Origin: Prolixibacteraceae bacterium JC049
GTDB taxonomy: Bacteria > Bacteroidota > Bacteroidia > Bacteroidales > Prolixibacteraceae
NCBI GenBank assembly: GCA_023369685.1
Contig: SACZ01000002.1
Coordinates: 372,001-436,000, forward strand
Reading direction: 5' to 3'
DNA: 64,000 bases
A program made the position numbers and the translations under genes. This document shows positions 53,257 to 63,023 of the stretch, in pieces. Each line of letters begins with the position of its first letter. Position 1 is the first letter of the stretch. The notes beneath the pieces are model-generated. The model saw only the letters and a program-made list of their open reading frames with translations, searched no databases and had not been told where the DNA came from.

Positions 53257-54606
53257 TTATTCTGCTAATTGCTCGGCAATGGTTCTTCCTTGTTTAATTC
53301 GATCGGCCATGCCAATTCCATCGCGAAGATTTCCTGCGATAATCAAGTTAGGATATTCTTTCTGTAGCTTCTCAATCTGCTTAAAGCGCTCTCCACTATC
53401 GGCATAATATTGTGGAATTGCATGTTGATAACGGTTTATACCAACCGCTTCAGGTTTAAATTCTGAGATCTCCATCAGGTCCATCACTTCTCGTTTCACC
53501 AACTTCATCAACTCTTCATCCGACAAATCGTTCAGCTCATCGCGTCGAACTCCACCCACAAAAACAGTTAGCAAAACGCCATCTTGGGGTGCTCTATCTT
53601 TTAAGAACGACGATAAAAACAACACACCCAAAATATCACGCTTCTCTTTGAATGGTATCAACCCTCCAAAAGCTTTCACATTAATCCCATCCCACTTTTT
53701 GAAACCCATAGTCACCTCAACTACGCGAGCATAGTTCAGTTGTGTAATGGGATTAAGCTCTTCTTCCGAAACAAATGGCAACAGTTCAGGCAAAGCATGA
53801 GCTCCCACTGTGGTGATTACCTTTTCGGCCTCTATCCCCTGATTATTCCATTTTAGCTGGTAACCATTCTCTTTACGTGAGATTACCATATTTTCGGCAT
53901 TCAAAATAATGTTCTCTTCGCCTACCGCTTGGGTTAATGCGCTTACCAGGTTCGATAAGCCTCCTTTTACCGAGAACACTTCTCGTGTGGCTTTTTTATC
54001 ACGATCAGTTTTAGGCAAACGCCCTTTCTTTATGGCTCCACCAATAAAGCTACCGAAATCTTGTTCTAAGTTGTATAGCTTGGGCAAAGCATATTTAGGC
54101 ACCAAACGTGCCGGATCACCAGAGTATATTCCCAAAATAAACGGATCGATGGCATAATCCAGAAACGATTGCCCCATTCTGCGCTTCACCAGGTCAGCCA
54201 ACGTTTCGTGTGGATTGGTTCCTTTAGTTCGAAACGGTTCTCCCAACAAACGAAATTTGTCGTACCACGAAAATAGCGGAGTGGTAATTCCTCCCAACAA
54301 TCCCGAAGGCAAATCATGCCAACGACCATTCTTCAAAATCAAACGACGCTTAGCTTCTTCATCGGCCACTTCCAGTTCACAATATTCCGCCAAATCTTCC
54401 AACAGCTCTGTTGCTTCAGGATTACCAAGCACTCCTGTATTGGGCCCAGCTTCCATCACAAAGCCATTTTGTTTTTTGGTTTCAATTACTCCACCGGCTC
54501 TGTTGGCTTTTTCCAAAACAACAAAGTCAATTCCTGCTTTCTTCAGGTAAAAAGCGGTGGTAAGTCCTGTAAGTCCGGCACCAATAATGGCGATCTTCTT
54601 TTGCAT
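53257..54606 (-). CDS. hemG: Protoporphyrinogen/coproporphyrinogen oxidase (HemY type)
   Basis: A 449-residue FAD enzyme that oxidises protoporphyrinogen IX (or coproporphyrinogen III) in haem synthesis. The dinucleotide-binding motif GAGLTGLTTAFYLKKAG is at residues 9-25, followed by VLEKANRAGGVIET. The C-terminal RYQHAIPQY and GNLRDGIGMADRIKQG are typical of HemY-type enzymes. It follows hemN by 3 nt on the same strand. Which of the two substrates it uses is not certain from sequence. Confidence 0.92.
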   Translation of the reverse strand: MQKKIAIIGAGLTGLTTAFYLKKAGIDFVVLEKANRAGGVIETKKQNGFVMEAGPNTGVLGNPEATELLEDLAEYCELEVADEEAKRRLILKNGRWHDLPSGLLGGITTPLFSWYDKFRLLGEPFRTKGTNPHETLADLVKRRMGQSFLDYAIDPFILGIYSGDPARLVPKYALPKLYNLEQDFGSFIGGAIKKGRLPKTDRDKKATREVFSVKGGLSNLVSALTQAVGEENIILNAENMVISRKENGYQLKWNNQGIEAEKVITTVGAHALPELLPFVSEEELNPITQLNYARVVEVTMGFKKWDGINVKAFGGLIPFKEKRDILGVLFLSSFLKDRAPQDGVLLTVFVGGVRRDELNDLSDEELMKLVKREVMDLMEISEFKPEAVGINRYQHAIPQYYADSGERFKQIEKLQKEYPNLIIAGNLRDGIGMADRIKQGRTIAEQLAE

Positions 54607-54609
54607 AGC

Positions 54610-55989
54610 TTAGATCGTTTTCGAGTAAGTGGTTTGCGAAGTTTCCAATAGCGGATCGAAAACCATTGCAATATTTCGAATAAAGAATGTTCCCAATTTA
54701 TGAATATCCAGATTGTGTTGCCCATCCATTGAAAGCAATTGATCTGTTTCGAATTGCTGTAGTTTCTCTGGCGTGAAACGAGTCAAATCCTTTAGTGTTT
54801 TTACATCGGTGTTCAATCGGTCGGCCATAATTTCCCAGTTCAAACGAAGGTTACACATCACTTCGTTAATCACCTCGCGAATCAAAATCTCATTGTTACT
54901 CAACTTGTATCCTTTCACAATGGCTGTTCCGTTGGCCGTAATTTTATCTATATAAGTTTGGGTATGCTTTTCGTTTTGTGCGTAAGTATCCCAAAGCTGG
55001 CTAATTCCGGTTGTTCCGAAAGCATAAACCTGCCCCGTAGTTTCACGAGTGGCATATCCCTGGAAGTTACGGTGCAGCTTTTTCTCTTGAAGTGCCGTAT
55101 AAAGCTCGTCATCTTTCTTGGCGTAATGATCCATTCCAATGGCTTCGTAACCGGCATCAAGCAACAGTTGATGCGATTCTGTCAACATGCTAAATTTCTC
55201 ATCGGCCGATGGTAAACCATACGTCTCTAACTTCTTCATGGCTTTATTTACCCATGGCACATGCGCATATGAGAAAGTCACCAAACGGTCGGGCGATAAA
55301 TCAGCAGCCTTTTGCATAGTTGCTTTAAACTGCTCTAGATTCTGGTAAGGCAATCCGTAGATAAAATCGAGGTTAACGCCATATTTCCCATTCTCGCTAA
55401 TCATTGGCACCAACTCTTCCAAAGGCAAAGTAGATGGCTCGCGATTAATGGCTGCCAACACCTGACGATCGAAATCTTGCACGCCTAAACTGAAGCGATT
55501 AAAACCAATCTTTTTCAAGCCCTCCACATAAGCCGCATCCAACAATGCAGGGTGGCACTCAATGGCTACCTCAATATTTTCGTGATAAGTGAACAGCTCA
55601 TCGAAAGCACTCATAATTTTGCCAATCTGCTCTAACGAAATGGCATTGGGAGTTCCTCCGCCCCAATGAATTTGTGCCACTTTTCGGCTTTTGTCGATAG
55701 CCTTTGCCACCGTGTGAATTTCCTTCACCACTGCATCGATATATAAATCGACCAAAGTATGGCTCGGATAGCGGATGGAATTACAACCGCAGAAGAAACA
55801 CATGCGACGACAAAATGGAATATGAACGTAAAACGACAAATGTTGAGGATCGTTTCCGTTTGAAATTTCTACTGCTTTCAGGTAATCGGTCGATGTAAAA
55901 TCATCGGTAAAATGGTTAGCAGGCGGGTAGCTGGTATAGCGAGGTCCCGGCTGATTATATCTATTTAAGATTTCTTTCGAAATGTGCAT
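54610..55989 (-). CDS. hemN: Oxygen-independent coproporphyrinogen III oxidase HemN
   Basis: A 459-residue radical-SAM enzyme that converts coproporphyrinogen III to protoporphyrinogen IX without oxygen. The family opening GPRYTSYPPANHF is present. The Fe-S cluster cysteines are C60, C64 and C67 (HIPFCRRMCFFCGCN), with the additional conserved C69. GGGTPNAIS, FNRFSLGVQDF and GMDHYAKKDDEL are HemN-type. Together with hemG it forms a haem pair. Confidence 0.95.
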   Translation of the reverse strand: MHISKEILNRYNQPGPRYTSYPPANHFTDDFTSTDYLKAVEISNGNDPQHLSFYVHIPFCRRMCFFCGCNSIRYPSHTLVDLYIDAVVKEIHTVAKAIDKSRKVAQIHWGGGTPNAISLEQIGKIMSAFDELFTYHENIEVAIECHPALLDAAYVEGLKKIGFNRFSLGVQDFDRQVLAAINREPSTLPLEELVPMISENGKYGVNLDFIYGLPYQNLEQFKATMQKAADLSPDRLVTFSYAHVPWVNKAMKKLETYGLPSADEKFSMLTESHQLLLDAGYEAIGMDHYAKKDDELYTALQEKKLHRNFQGYATRETTGQVYAFGTTGISQLWDTYAQNEKHTQTYIDKITANGTAIVKGYKLSNNEILIREVINEVMCNLRLNWEIMADRLNTDVKTLKDLTRFTPEKLQQFETDQLLSMDGQHNLDIHKLGTFFIRNIAMVFDPLLETSQTTYSKTI

Positions 55990-56099
55990 CGGTATAACAT
56001 TTTTGTGTGTGAGTAAAACCGACCTAAGGCCTTTTTGTTTAGCCCCACTACACGTTCGTTTTTCAATCAGAATATTCTCTATAATGCGGTTGTGGTTGA

Positions 56100-56107
56100 C
56101 AAATTTA
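56100..56107 (-). promoter_or_regulatory. Putative -7 element for hemN-hemG
   Basis: The minus strand reads TAAATTTG, fitting TAnnTTTG, about 110 nt before hemN. The preceding gene's terminator lies right next to it. Confidence 0.4.
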
Positions 56108-56144
56108 ACAAAAAAGCCGATGACAGTTGACTATCATCGGCTTT
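56106..56144 (-). terminator. Terminator after the small membrane-protein gene
   Basis: An 11-bp perfect stem (aaagccgatga / tcatcggcttt) is followed on the minus strand by a T-run. Confidence 0.75.
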
Positions 56145-56267
56145 AGTTATAAACTGGATTTCCAGATCAAAGATTATACAGAATGAATTTCTGGCAATCT
56201 GAAAATCCATCATCTAAATATCTCAGAAAAGTAGAATCTATTTTTGCCAAGTTAAATTTTGGAACCA

Positions 56268-56504
56268 TCAGTCCTTAATATTCTTGTGTTTCGAAAATAC
56301 AATTATCGCCACAAAACCAACAAATAACGCAGTTCCAAAATACAAACATGATTTTCGAATTTCCTCAAGCATACCATACATTCCTCTATCATGTGTTCCT
56401 TGTATAGAATTTTCATAATATGAGCTATAATACGCAGCAATAAATCCAATTAATGTTACACAAATGGCCGCCAATAAAAAATAGTATTCCTTTTTCAGTT
56501 TCAT
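56268..56504 (-). CDS. Small two-helix membrane protein, unknown
   Basis: A 78-residue protein with two predicted membrane helices (about 9-25 and 53-69), a polar loop of about 25 residues between them containing YSSYYENSIQGTHDRGMYG, and basic ends. No family recognised. A terminator-like hairpin follows it, and the frame is well placed between two neighbouring genes. Confidence 0.6.
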   Translation of the reverse strand: MKLKKEYYFLLAAICVTLIGFIAAYYSSYYENSIQGTHDRGMYGMLEEIRKSCLYFGTALFVGFVAIIVFSKHKNIKD

Positions 56505-56577
56505 TTTGAATTAATTAAAATTTAGATCTATAAATAGTAAGTCTAAATCTCATTTTTGCATTTAAATAAATGCTAAC

Positions 56578-59160
56578 TTATTTATACGTATCACGCAATG
56601 TGCGCACTTTCAATTTCGATTTAAAGTTTTCGATATTCTCTTTTGTCTCGAAAACTATGGTTGCTTTTTTGTTTGGAAGCAAATCGAAATAGTTGTCGGT
56701 TAAGAAACCTTCTTTTCCAGGAACTTCTAAGAAGATGTTCTTAGCCATTTTATCAGTAGTAATTACTAGCTGATACCCATTAGCTACTTTGCTCACCTCT
56801 GTTTTAACAGTTGGTGTAGGCAAGTTCAGGTCTTTCACTCTTCTGAAATAGAACTTATTCTCAGAAAGCACTTTGCCATTCTCTATTACTTCGGCTACCA
56901 ACACCAAGTTTTTGCTGTTTTTACCTTTCAAGAAACTGCGTTTTTTCGCCACGAAGAAAGCTTTTGATGTATTAGCAGGAATATTGGCGTCAATGGCTTT
57001 CTTCCAAACCACTTTTCCAGTGAAATCAACCAATCGCAAGTTCAATTGTGCTTTAATTGGTTTCAATCTGTCAGAAACGATGTACACTTTTAGTGTTTTA
57101 TTATCCTCAACACGCGGAGCAACCAACACCTCGTCGAATGCTTTCTTTGAGAAGTACTGCATCGCTTTCCAGCGTACATAATAGTCGGTACTTGACCAAG
57201 AGGCTACCGGCCAACAATCGTTAATTTGCCAGTATAAACTACCCATATTGTAAGGCATAGCAATACGATGTCCTTCCATTCCTTGCTTCATTCCATCGGC
57301 CTGCAATACCTGACCAACGTACAAGAATGATTCGAAATCTTTTGGCTTGCGGAAATCGCGCTTCATGTATAAATCGATGGTTCCGTTACCAATTGAAGAA
57401 CGCTGGTGCGACTTCATCACATCCGAATAGATATCGTAATCTTGTGGTTCGGCATAAAGCTTAACGGTACGCATTTCTGGGAACGACTGGAAGCCATACT
57501 CACTCATGAAACGAGCCAATTCGGTGTGGTATTTCGAGAATTCATCTTTTCCCCACCATACTCCCCAGTAGTGGTTATCGCCTTTGTTATAAACGTTAAC
57601 CAATGAGTCGCCAGCTTGCGGACTTGAAGGGTGATAGAATCGCTGAGGGTCCAATTTAGTTACAGCATCTGGAAGAACTTTTAAGAAGATATCTTTGTAA
57701 GCTTTCCATTGTGCTTGTGCTCCTTTAGGATCTTTTTCTGTATCCTCTTTTTCCCATCCCCAGGCTTTCCACGCAGCCAATACTTCGTTGTTTCCACACC
57801 AAAGTGCCAACGATGGGTGATTACGTAAACGACGGATATTGTATTCTGCCTCTTGCTTTACACTTTCAAGAAATTCTGGGTGACCAGGGTACATGTTACA
57901 AGCAAACATAAAGTCTTGCCAAACCAAAATACCGTATTTGTCACACAGATCGAAGAAGATATCGTTTTCATAGATTCCACCTCCCCAAACACGTAACATG
58001 TTGTGGTGGCAATCGTGTGCTGTCTTAATGATTTTCTCGTATTTCTCCGGAGTAACTCTATCCAGGAATGCATCGGCAGGAATGTAGTTGGCTCCTTTCA
58101 TAAATACTTTATGGCCGTTCAGTTTTAGATAGAACGACTTTCCGTCTTTATCTTTTTCGCGAACTACCTCTATTGTGCGCAAACCAGTGTTGTGACCTAC
58201 CTCGTCGAATCCTTTGCTGGTCTTCATTGCACCAGTCACTTTGTACATGTGTGGATCGCCTAAGTCAACCGTCCACCACAATTTAGGATTGGTAATTTTG
58301 AATTTCACATCGTATGTTGCTTTACCTGCTTTAAGCTCCACATCAGCTTCGGCAACAGTTAGTGAATCGACATTTATCTGTAGGTGAGCAGCATCTGCTT
58401 TTTCGCTTTCAATTTCGAAACGAGCAGTTAGTTGTGCTTCTGTTTTCTCAATTTTATTCTGAATGATGTTCAAGTCGGCAATGCGCGCCTGGTTCCATGC
58501 CTTCAGGTAAACCGGCTGCCAAATACCACTTGTAACCAAGCGTGGTCCCCAGTCCCAACCAAAGTGACACTGTGCTTTTCTAATGTGCGGACTTACCCAC
58601 TTATTGCCTGGCACCTGGCCAATCTCAGCCAAATCGTTGGCCGACGAGTGAACCACATGCGGATAGTTATCGTATTTGTCCAAGCCCACTTTAATTGGCG
58701 AGTGGAAATATACTTTCAACTCATTATCGCCCGCTTTAAGATATTTCTTTACATCGATTTCCCAACCACGGAACATGTTATCGGCTGTCAATACCTTAGT
58801 ACCATTCACATAAACATCGGCATGAGTATCTAAACCTTTAAAGTTTAACTCAACACGATCTTTTTTCAACAACTCGGCAGTTACCGAAAGATTGGTTTTA
58901 TAAACCCAGTCCAACTTATCCACCCACTGCACATTGTGCTCGTTCATGCGGTAAAACGGATCTTCAATAACATTGTTTCGAAGTAAGTCGGTATGCACAC
59001 ACCCCGGAACTTTCGCTTTCAACCAGTTGGTAGAATCGGCTCTGGAAAATTGCCATCCCTGGTCAATGGTAACCACGTCAACCAAAGGCTTATTGCCCGA
59101 CTGACATGCTACCGTTGCTATTAAAAATAATAGCAGAAAGAAGTGATTAATTTGTCTCAT
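56578..59160 (-). CDS. Beta-mannosidase, GH2
   Basis: An 860-residue exported lipoprotein (lipobox VACQ, Cys19). The GH2 architecture is an N-terminal jelly roll (GWQFSRADSTNWLKAKVPG), an immunoglobulin-like domain, a (beta/alpha)8 catalytic barrel and C-terminal sandwiches. The acid/base E459 lies in LWCGNNEV and the nucleophile E554 in SEYGFQSFP, with spacing very close to that of Bacteroides BtMan2A. It removes terminal beta-mannose from glycans, for example N-glycan cores or mannans. It is not in the hydrolase cluster at 26373-35950. Confidence 0.93.
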   Translation of the reverse strand: MRQINHFFLLLFLIATVACQSGNKPLVDVVTIDQGWQFSRADSTNWLKAKVPGCVHTDLLRNNVIEDPFYRMNEHNVQWVDKLDWVYKTNLSVTAELLKKDRVELNFKGLDTHADVYVNGTKVLTADNMFRGWEIDVKKYLKAGDNELKVYFHSPIKVGLDKYDNYPHVVHSSANDLAEIGQVPGNKWVSPHIRKAQCHFGWDWGPRLVTSGIWQPVYLKAWNQARIADLNIIQNKIEKTEAQLTARFEIESEKADAAHLQINVDSLTVAEADVELKAGKATYDVKFKITNPKLWWTVDLGDPHMYKVTGAMKTSKGFDEVGHNTGLRTIEVVREKDKDGKSFYLKLNGHKVFMKGANYIPADAFLDRVTPEKYEKIIKTAHDCHHNMLRVWGGGIYENDIFFDLCDKYGILVWQDFMFACNMYPGHPEFLESVKQEAEYNIRRLRNHPSLALWCGNNEVLAAWKAWGWEKEDTEKDPKGAQAQWKAYKDIFLKVLPDAVTKLDPQRFYHPSSPQAGDSLVNVYNKGDNHYWGVWWGKDEFSKYHTELARFMSEYGFQSFPEMRTVKLYAEPQDYDIYSDVMKSHQRSSIGNGTIDLYMKRDFRKPKDFESFLYVGQVLQADGMKQGMEGHRIAMPYNMGSLYWQINDCWPVASWSSTDYYVRWKAMQYFSKKAFDEVLVAPRVEDNKTLKVYIVSDRLKPIKAQLNLRLVDFTGKVVWKKAIDANIPANTSKAFFVAKKRSFLKGKNSKNLVLVAEVIENGKVLSENKFYFRRVKDLNLPTPTVKTEVSKVANGYQLVITTDKMAKNIFLEVPGKEGFLTDNYFDLLPNKKATIVFETKENIENFKSKLKVRTLRDTYK

Positions 59161-59205
59161 GATTTTATGATTTGTATTTGTCTTGGTTTCCCAGATTAAA
59201 AATGG

Positions 59206-59538
59206 CTATTGCCAAACGTCGTCCATGTATTCTATGGCAGTTGTTTTAAGCAATTCCATTTTTTCTTCAGCAGGCATCGCATTCACATCCGATTGAATTT
59301 CCCACATGGGCCATCCTTCTCGGTCGTTCCCCGAGCGGGTACAATACCCTTTCATTTCGAACAACGAAAAAGTACCCAAGTCGATTAAATCCTGCTTCTC
59401 TTCTTTAGTGAATTTTCGGGGCATCCACCCCATTTCTCGTATGCCAATTAAAAACAATACGCCATTCAAATCGGCATCGATATTAAATTCGGTTTTTATT
59501 CTGTCACAAAGTGTTTTCCACTTTTTATCTATGGTCAT
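59206..59538 (-). CDS. Conserved hypothetical protein (110 aa)
   Basis: A cytoplasmic, acidic, largely helical protein with MGWMPRKFTKEEKQDLIDLG and REGWPMWEIQSDVNAM. I cannot place it in a named family, but it looks like a conserved Bacteroidota protein. It lies 45 nt upstream of the beta-mannosidase on the same strand. Confidence 0.65.
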   Translation of the reverse strand: MTIDKKWKTLCDRIKTEFNIDADLNGVLFLIGIREMGWMPRKFTKEEKQDLIDLGTFSLFEMKGYCTRSGNDREGWPMWEIQSDVNAMPAEEKMELLKTTAIEYMDDVWQ

Positions 59539-59741
59539 GGTTATAATTTTTTAACAAAGATAAAAGATGAAACGGGAAGCGTTAATGGAAATCGAAATTT
59601 ATCGAATTGAAAGGTAAAAAAGGAGGGAATGTTTTAAGTAACCATTAAGCGAACTGATCTACAAAATCAAATAATCTAATATCATTTATTATTTCCTTGG
59701 AAGATGGCAACGGAATACTTTCGGCAAAAAAATAAAAATTG

Positions 59742-59749
59742 TACTTTTG
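59742..59749 (+). promoter_or_regulatory. Putative -7 element for asnS
   Basis: TACTTTTG fits TAnnTTTG. A leader of about 75 nt contains a hairpin ccaacttgc / gcagttgg at 59774-59802. Confidence 0.5.
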
Positions 59750-59829
59750 GGGTTTCAAAAATCAGACTGATTTCCAACTTGCTACACACTTCCGGCAGTT
59801 GGAACGAAATATAAAAACAAGTAAATATC

Positions 59830-61266
59830 ATGAAACGAATTAAGATTAAAGATCTTCTTCAGATGGAAGCGCGTGACGAACACGTGTTATTAAAAGGATG
59901 GGTAAGAACCAAACGCGGGAGTAAGAATGTGAATTTTATCGCTTTAAACGATGGTTCATGTTTGGCTAATGTTCAGGTAGTTGCCGATGTGAATAATTTC
60001 GAAGAAGATACTCTTAAGAATGTCACTACAGGTGCGGCTATTTCGGTAGTTGGAGAGTTGGTAGCATCACAGGGAAGTGGACAAAATGTGGAGGTGATTG
60101 CCAAAGAGCTTACTGTTCTTGGCCCAGCAGATCCTGACAAATATCCAATTCAGCCTAAGCGCCACACGTTGGAATTCTTACGTGAAAATGCTCACTTGCG
60201 TTTCCGTACCAACACTTTTAGTGCTGTATTCCGTATTCGCCATGCAATGGCTTTTGCCATTCACCAATATTTCAACCAGAAAGGTTTTTATTATTTACAT
60301 ACGCCACTTATTACAGCATCCGATGCAGAGGGAGCAGGACAAATGTTCCGCGTATCTACATTAGATCCTAAAAATCCACCTCTAACAGAAGAGGGAAACA
60401 TCGACTACTCTCAAGATTTCTTCGGTCGTTCAACTAACCTGACAGTGTCTGGACAGTTGGAAGGAGAGCTTGGAGCAACTGCTTTAGGCGAGGTTTACAC
60501 TTTCGGTCCTACATTCCGTGCCGAAAACTCAAACACTACTCGTCACTTGGCCGAGTTCTGGATGATTGAACCAGAAATGGCATTCTACGAGCTAGACGAC
60601 AATATGGACTTGGCAGAAGAATTCTTGAAATTCTGTATTCAGTATGCACTAGACAACTGTATGGAAGATTTGGTATTCTTAAGCAAGCGTTTGCAAGAAG
60701 AAGAGAAGTCGAAGCCACAAGCTGAGCGCTCTATGGAGTTGATTGAGAAATTGAAATTTGTGTTAGAAAACGACTTCGTTCGTTGTCCTTACACTGAAGC
60801 AATTGATATTCTTCGCAACTCGAAGCCTTTCAAAAAGAAGAAATTCCAATTCCCTGTTGAATGGGGAACAGACCTTCAGAGTGAACACGAGCGCTACTTG
60901 GTTGAAAAGCACTTTAAGCGTCCGGTAATTTTGATCGATTACCCAAAAGATATCAAGTCATTCTACATGAAGCAAAATCCAGATGGAAAAACAGTAGCGG
61001 CAATGGACGTTCTTTTCCCTCAGATTGGAGAAATCATCGGTGGATCGCAGCGTGAAGAAGACTATGAAAAATTGGTAACTCGTATGGACGAGATGGGAGT
61101 ACCTGCAGAAGAGATGGACTGGTTCTTAGATACACGTCGTTACGGAACAGTTCCTCACTCAGGTTTCGGTTTAGGATTTGAACGATTATTGCTGTTTGTT
61201 ACCGGAATGGGTAACATTCGCGACGTGATTCCTTTCCCACGCACACCTAAAAATGCTGAATTTTAA
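59830..61266 (+). CDS. asnS: Asparagine--tRNA ligase
   Basis: A 478-residue class IIb aminoacyl-tRNA synthetase that charges tRNA-Asn. An N-terminal OB-fold anticodon-binding domain (about 15-115; [24 protein letters not shown]) precedes the catalytic domain, with class II motif 2 at [27 protein letters not shown] and motif 3 at [10 protein letters not shown]. The fixed NTTRHL part marks the Asn enzyme and not the Asp one. A terminator with a T-run follows. Confidence 0.96.
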   Translation: MKRIKIKDLLQMEARDEHVLLKGWVRTKRGSKNVNFIALNDGSCLANVQVVADVNNFEEDTLKNVTTGAAISVVGELVASQGSGQNVEVIAKELTVLGPADPDKYPIQPKRHTLEFLRENAHLRFRTNTFSAVFRIRHAMAFAIHQYFNQKGFYYLHTPLITASDAEGAGQMFRVSTLDPKNPPLTEEGNIDYSQDFFGRSTNLTVSGQLEGELGATALGEVYTFGPTFRAENSNTTRHLAEFWMIEPEMAFYELDDNMDLAEEFLKFCIQYALDNCMEDLVFLSKRLQEEEKSKPQAERSMELIEKLKFVLENDFVRCPYTEAIDILRNSKPFKKKKFQFPVEWGTDLQSEHERYLVEKHFKRPVILIDYPKDIKSFYMKQNPDGKTVAAMDVLFPQIGEIIGGSQREEDYEKLVTRMDEMGVPAEEMDWFLDTRRYGTVPHSGFGLGFERLLLFVTGMGNIRDVIPFPRTPKNAEF

Positions 61267-61278
61267 GACGATATACAT

Positions 61279-61313
61279 AAAGCCTCGGAAACATATCCGG
61301 GGCTTTATTTTTT
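61279..61313 (+). terminator. Terminator after asnS
   Basis: The stem aaagcctcgga / tccggggcttt (one wobble) is followed by a T-run, 12 nt past the stop. Confidence 0.85.
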
Positions 61314-61363
61314 AATCGAATTTTTAACTATTTTAGAAGTTCGTAATAAAAGGGAAAAGCAGT

Positions 61364-62821
61364 ATGCAGAAGCTTAGTTTGCAACAAAAATTACTTCAGA
61401 AACTATCGCCACAGCAAATTCAGGTAATTAAGCTGTTGGAGATACCTACTGTGCAGTTGGAGCAACGTATTAAAAAGGAGCTCGAAGAGAATCCTGTATT
61501 AGAAATTGCAGGCGGGGACAGTAATGTAAATGAATCTGGAGAAGCAGCTGAGTTGAAAAGTTCAGAGGACAGAGATAACGAAGAATTTTCGGTAGAAGAT
61601 TATATTCAGGACGATGACATTCCTAACTATAAGCTTCAGGCCAACAATTATTCGAAAGATGACAAACACATCGACATTCCTTTTTCTGTTGGCTCTACTT
61701 TCCATGAATTCCTGATTGAACAAATAGGACTGCTTCCCATCTCGGACGACGAGCAATTGTTGGCCGAATACATCATTGGCAATATTGACGAAGATGGTTA
61801 TTTGCGCCGCGAGATAGAGCAAATTGTCGACGATGTTGCATTTGCCCATAACATAGATGCTACCGACGAACAGATGTATCGTCTACTTTGGGAAATTCAA
61901 GATTTCGATCCGGCAGGTGTAGGTGCTCGCAACCTGCGCGAATGTCTGCTACTTCAATTAAAACGAAAAGATAAAAAGAGACCTTCGGTTGCCTTGGCAG
62001 AGAAAATTCTGAAAGTGACTTTTGATGAATTCACCAAGAAGCACTATCAGAAAATCATGTCGAAATTCAGTGTCGACGATGAGGAGTTAAAATTAGCTAT
62101 TGCTGAAATTTTAAAGTTGAACCCAAAGCCAGGAAATGCATACAGTAACCCGCTAAACAAAGCCAATCAGCAAATTATTCCCGACTTTATTCTGGAGCTG
62201 GAAGATGGAGAACTGAAGCTAACGTTGAACCAGCGCAACATGCCTGAGTTGAATATCAACGACGATTATATGGAGATGCTACGCAACTTCAATGCGAAAC
62301 GAAAAAGCGAGTCGAAAGAGAATAAAGATGCAGCTATGTTTGTGAAGCAAAAAGTTGATTCTGCAAAATGGTTTATCGATGCTATTCGCCAAAGACAGAA
62401 TACATTAATTATGACCATGAGTGAAATCATCGATTTCCAGAAAGAGTACTTTATGGATGGCGATGAAACGAAGCTCAAGCCAATGATTCTGAAAGACATT
62501 GCCGACCGAACATTATTAGATATTTCTACCATTTCGCGAGTAAGTAATAGTAAATATATTCAAACTCATTTCGGTGTATTCCCTCTGAAATATTTCTTTT
62601 CAGAATCGATGCAAAAAGATACCGGAGAAGAAGTTTCGACCCGTGAGATTAAGAAAATCCTACAAGACTGTATTGAAGGAGAAAATAAACGAAAGCCACT
62701 TACCGACGATCAGCTTTCGAAGATTTTGAAAGAGAAATCGTATCCTATTGCACGTCGTACCGTAGCCAAATACCGCGAACAATTAGGTATTCCAGTAGCT
62801 CGATTAAGAAAAGAGCTGTAA
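61364..62821 (+). CDS. rpoN: RNA polymerase sigma-54 factor RpoN
   Basis: A 485-residue sigma factor. Region I at the N-terminus has LQQKLLQKLSPQQIQVIKLL and the Gln-rich activator-contact helices. An acidic region II follows (about 50-95). The core-binding domain and the helix-turn-helix come next, and the C-terminus carries the RpoN box ARRTVAKYRE with LGIPVARLRKEL. It recognises -24/-12 promoters and needs AAA+ activators to melt DNA. None of the activators is in the window. Confidence 0.96.
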   Translation: MQKLSLQQKLLQKLSPQQIQVIKLLEIPTVQLEQRIKKELEENPVLEIAGGDSNVNESGEAAELKSSEDRDNEEFSVEDYIQDDDIPNYKLQANNYSKDDKHIDIPFSVGSTFHEFLIEQIGLLPISDDEQLLAEYIIGNIDEDGYLRREIEQIVDDVAFAHNIDATDEQMYRLLWEIQDFDPAGVGARNLRECLLLQLKRKDKKRPSVALAEKILKVTFDEFTKKHYQKIMSKFSVDDEELKLAIAEILKLNPKPGNAYSNPLNKANQQIIPDFILELEDGELKLTLNQRNMPELNINDDYMEMLRNFNAKRKSESKENKDAAMFVKQKVDSAKWFIDAIRQRQNTLIMTMSEIIDFQKEYFMDGDETKLKPMILKDIADRTLLDISTISRVSNSKYIQTHFGVFPLKYFFSESMQKDTGEEVSTREIKKILQDCIEGENKRKPLTDDQLSKILKEKSYPIARRTVAKYREQLGIPVARLRKEL

Positions 62822-62916
62822 TTTTTAACGATTTTCGAATTTCCATATTCTTGAATCATCAGATGGATTTTGTCTAAAATCTGTAATCTGAATGGTATAA
62901 GAACTAGCTACTTTTT

Positions 62917-62924
62917 TATCTTTG
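62917..62924 (+). promoter_or_regulatory. Putative -7 element for mutS
   Basis: TATCTTTG fits TAnnTTTG. A small hairpin caataatc / gattattg follows at 62936-62960 in the leader. Confidence 0.45.
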
Positions 62925-63023
62925 TTTCTCTGTTTCAATAATCCACTGAGTAGATTATTGTTAACTACTTGCATCGATCGATGCCGGATAATATATTAAT
63001 GAACTTTCATAAATCGATATACC

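Noticed and set aside
59774-59802. T-box or tRNA-like leader of asnS
   Set aside because: Only one small hairpin is present, with none of the conserved T-box elements.
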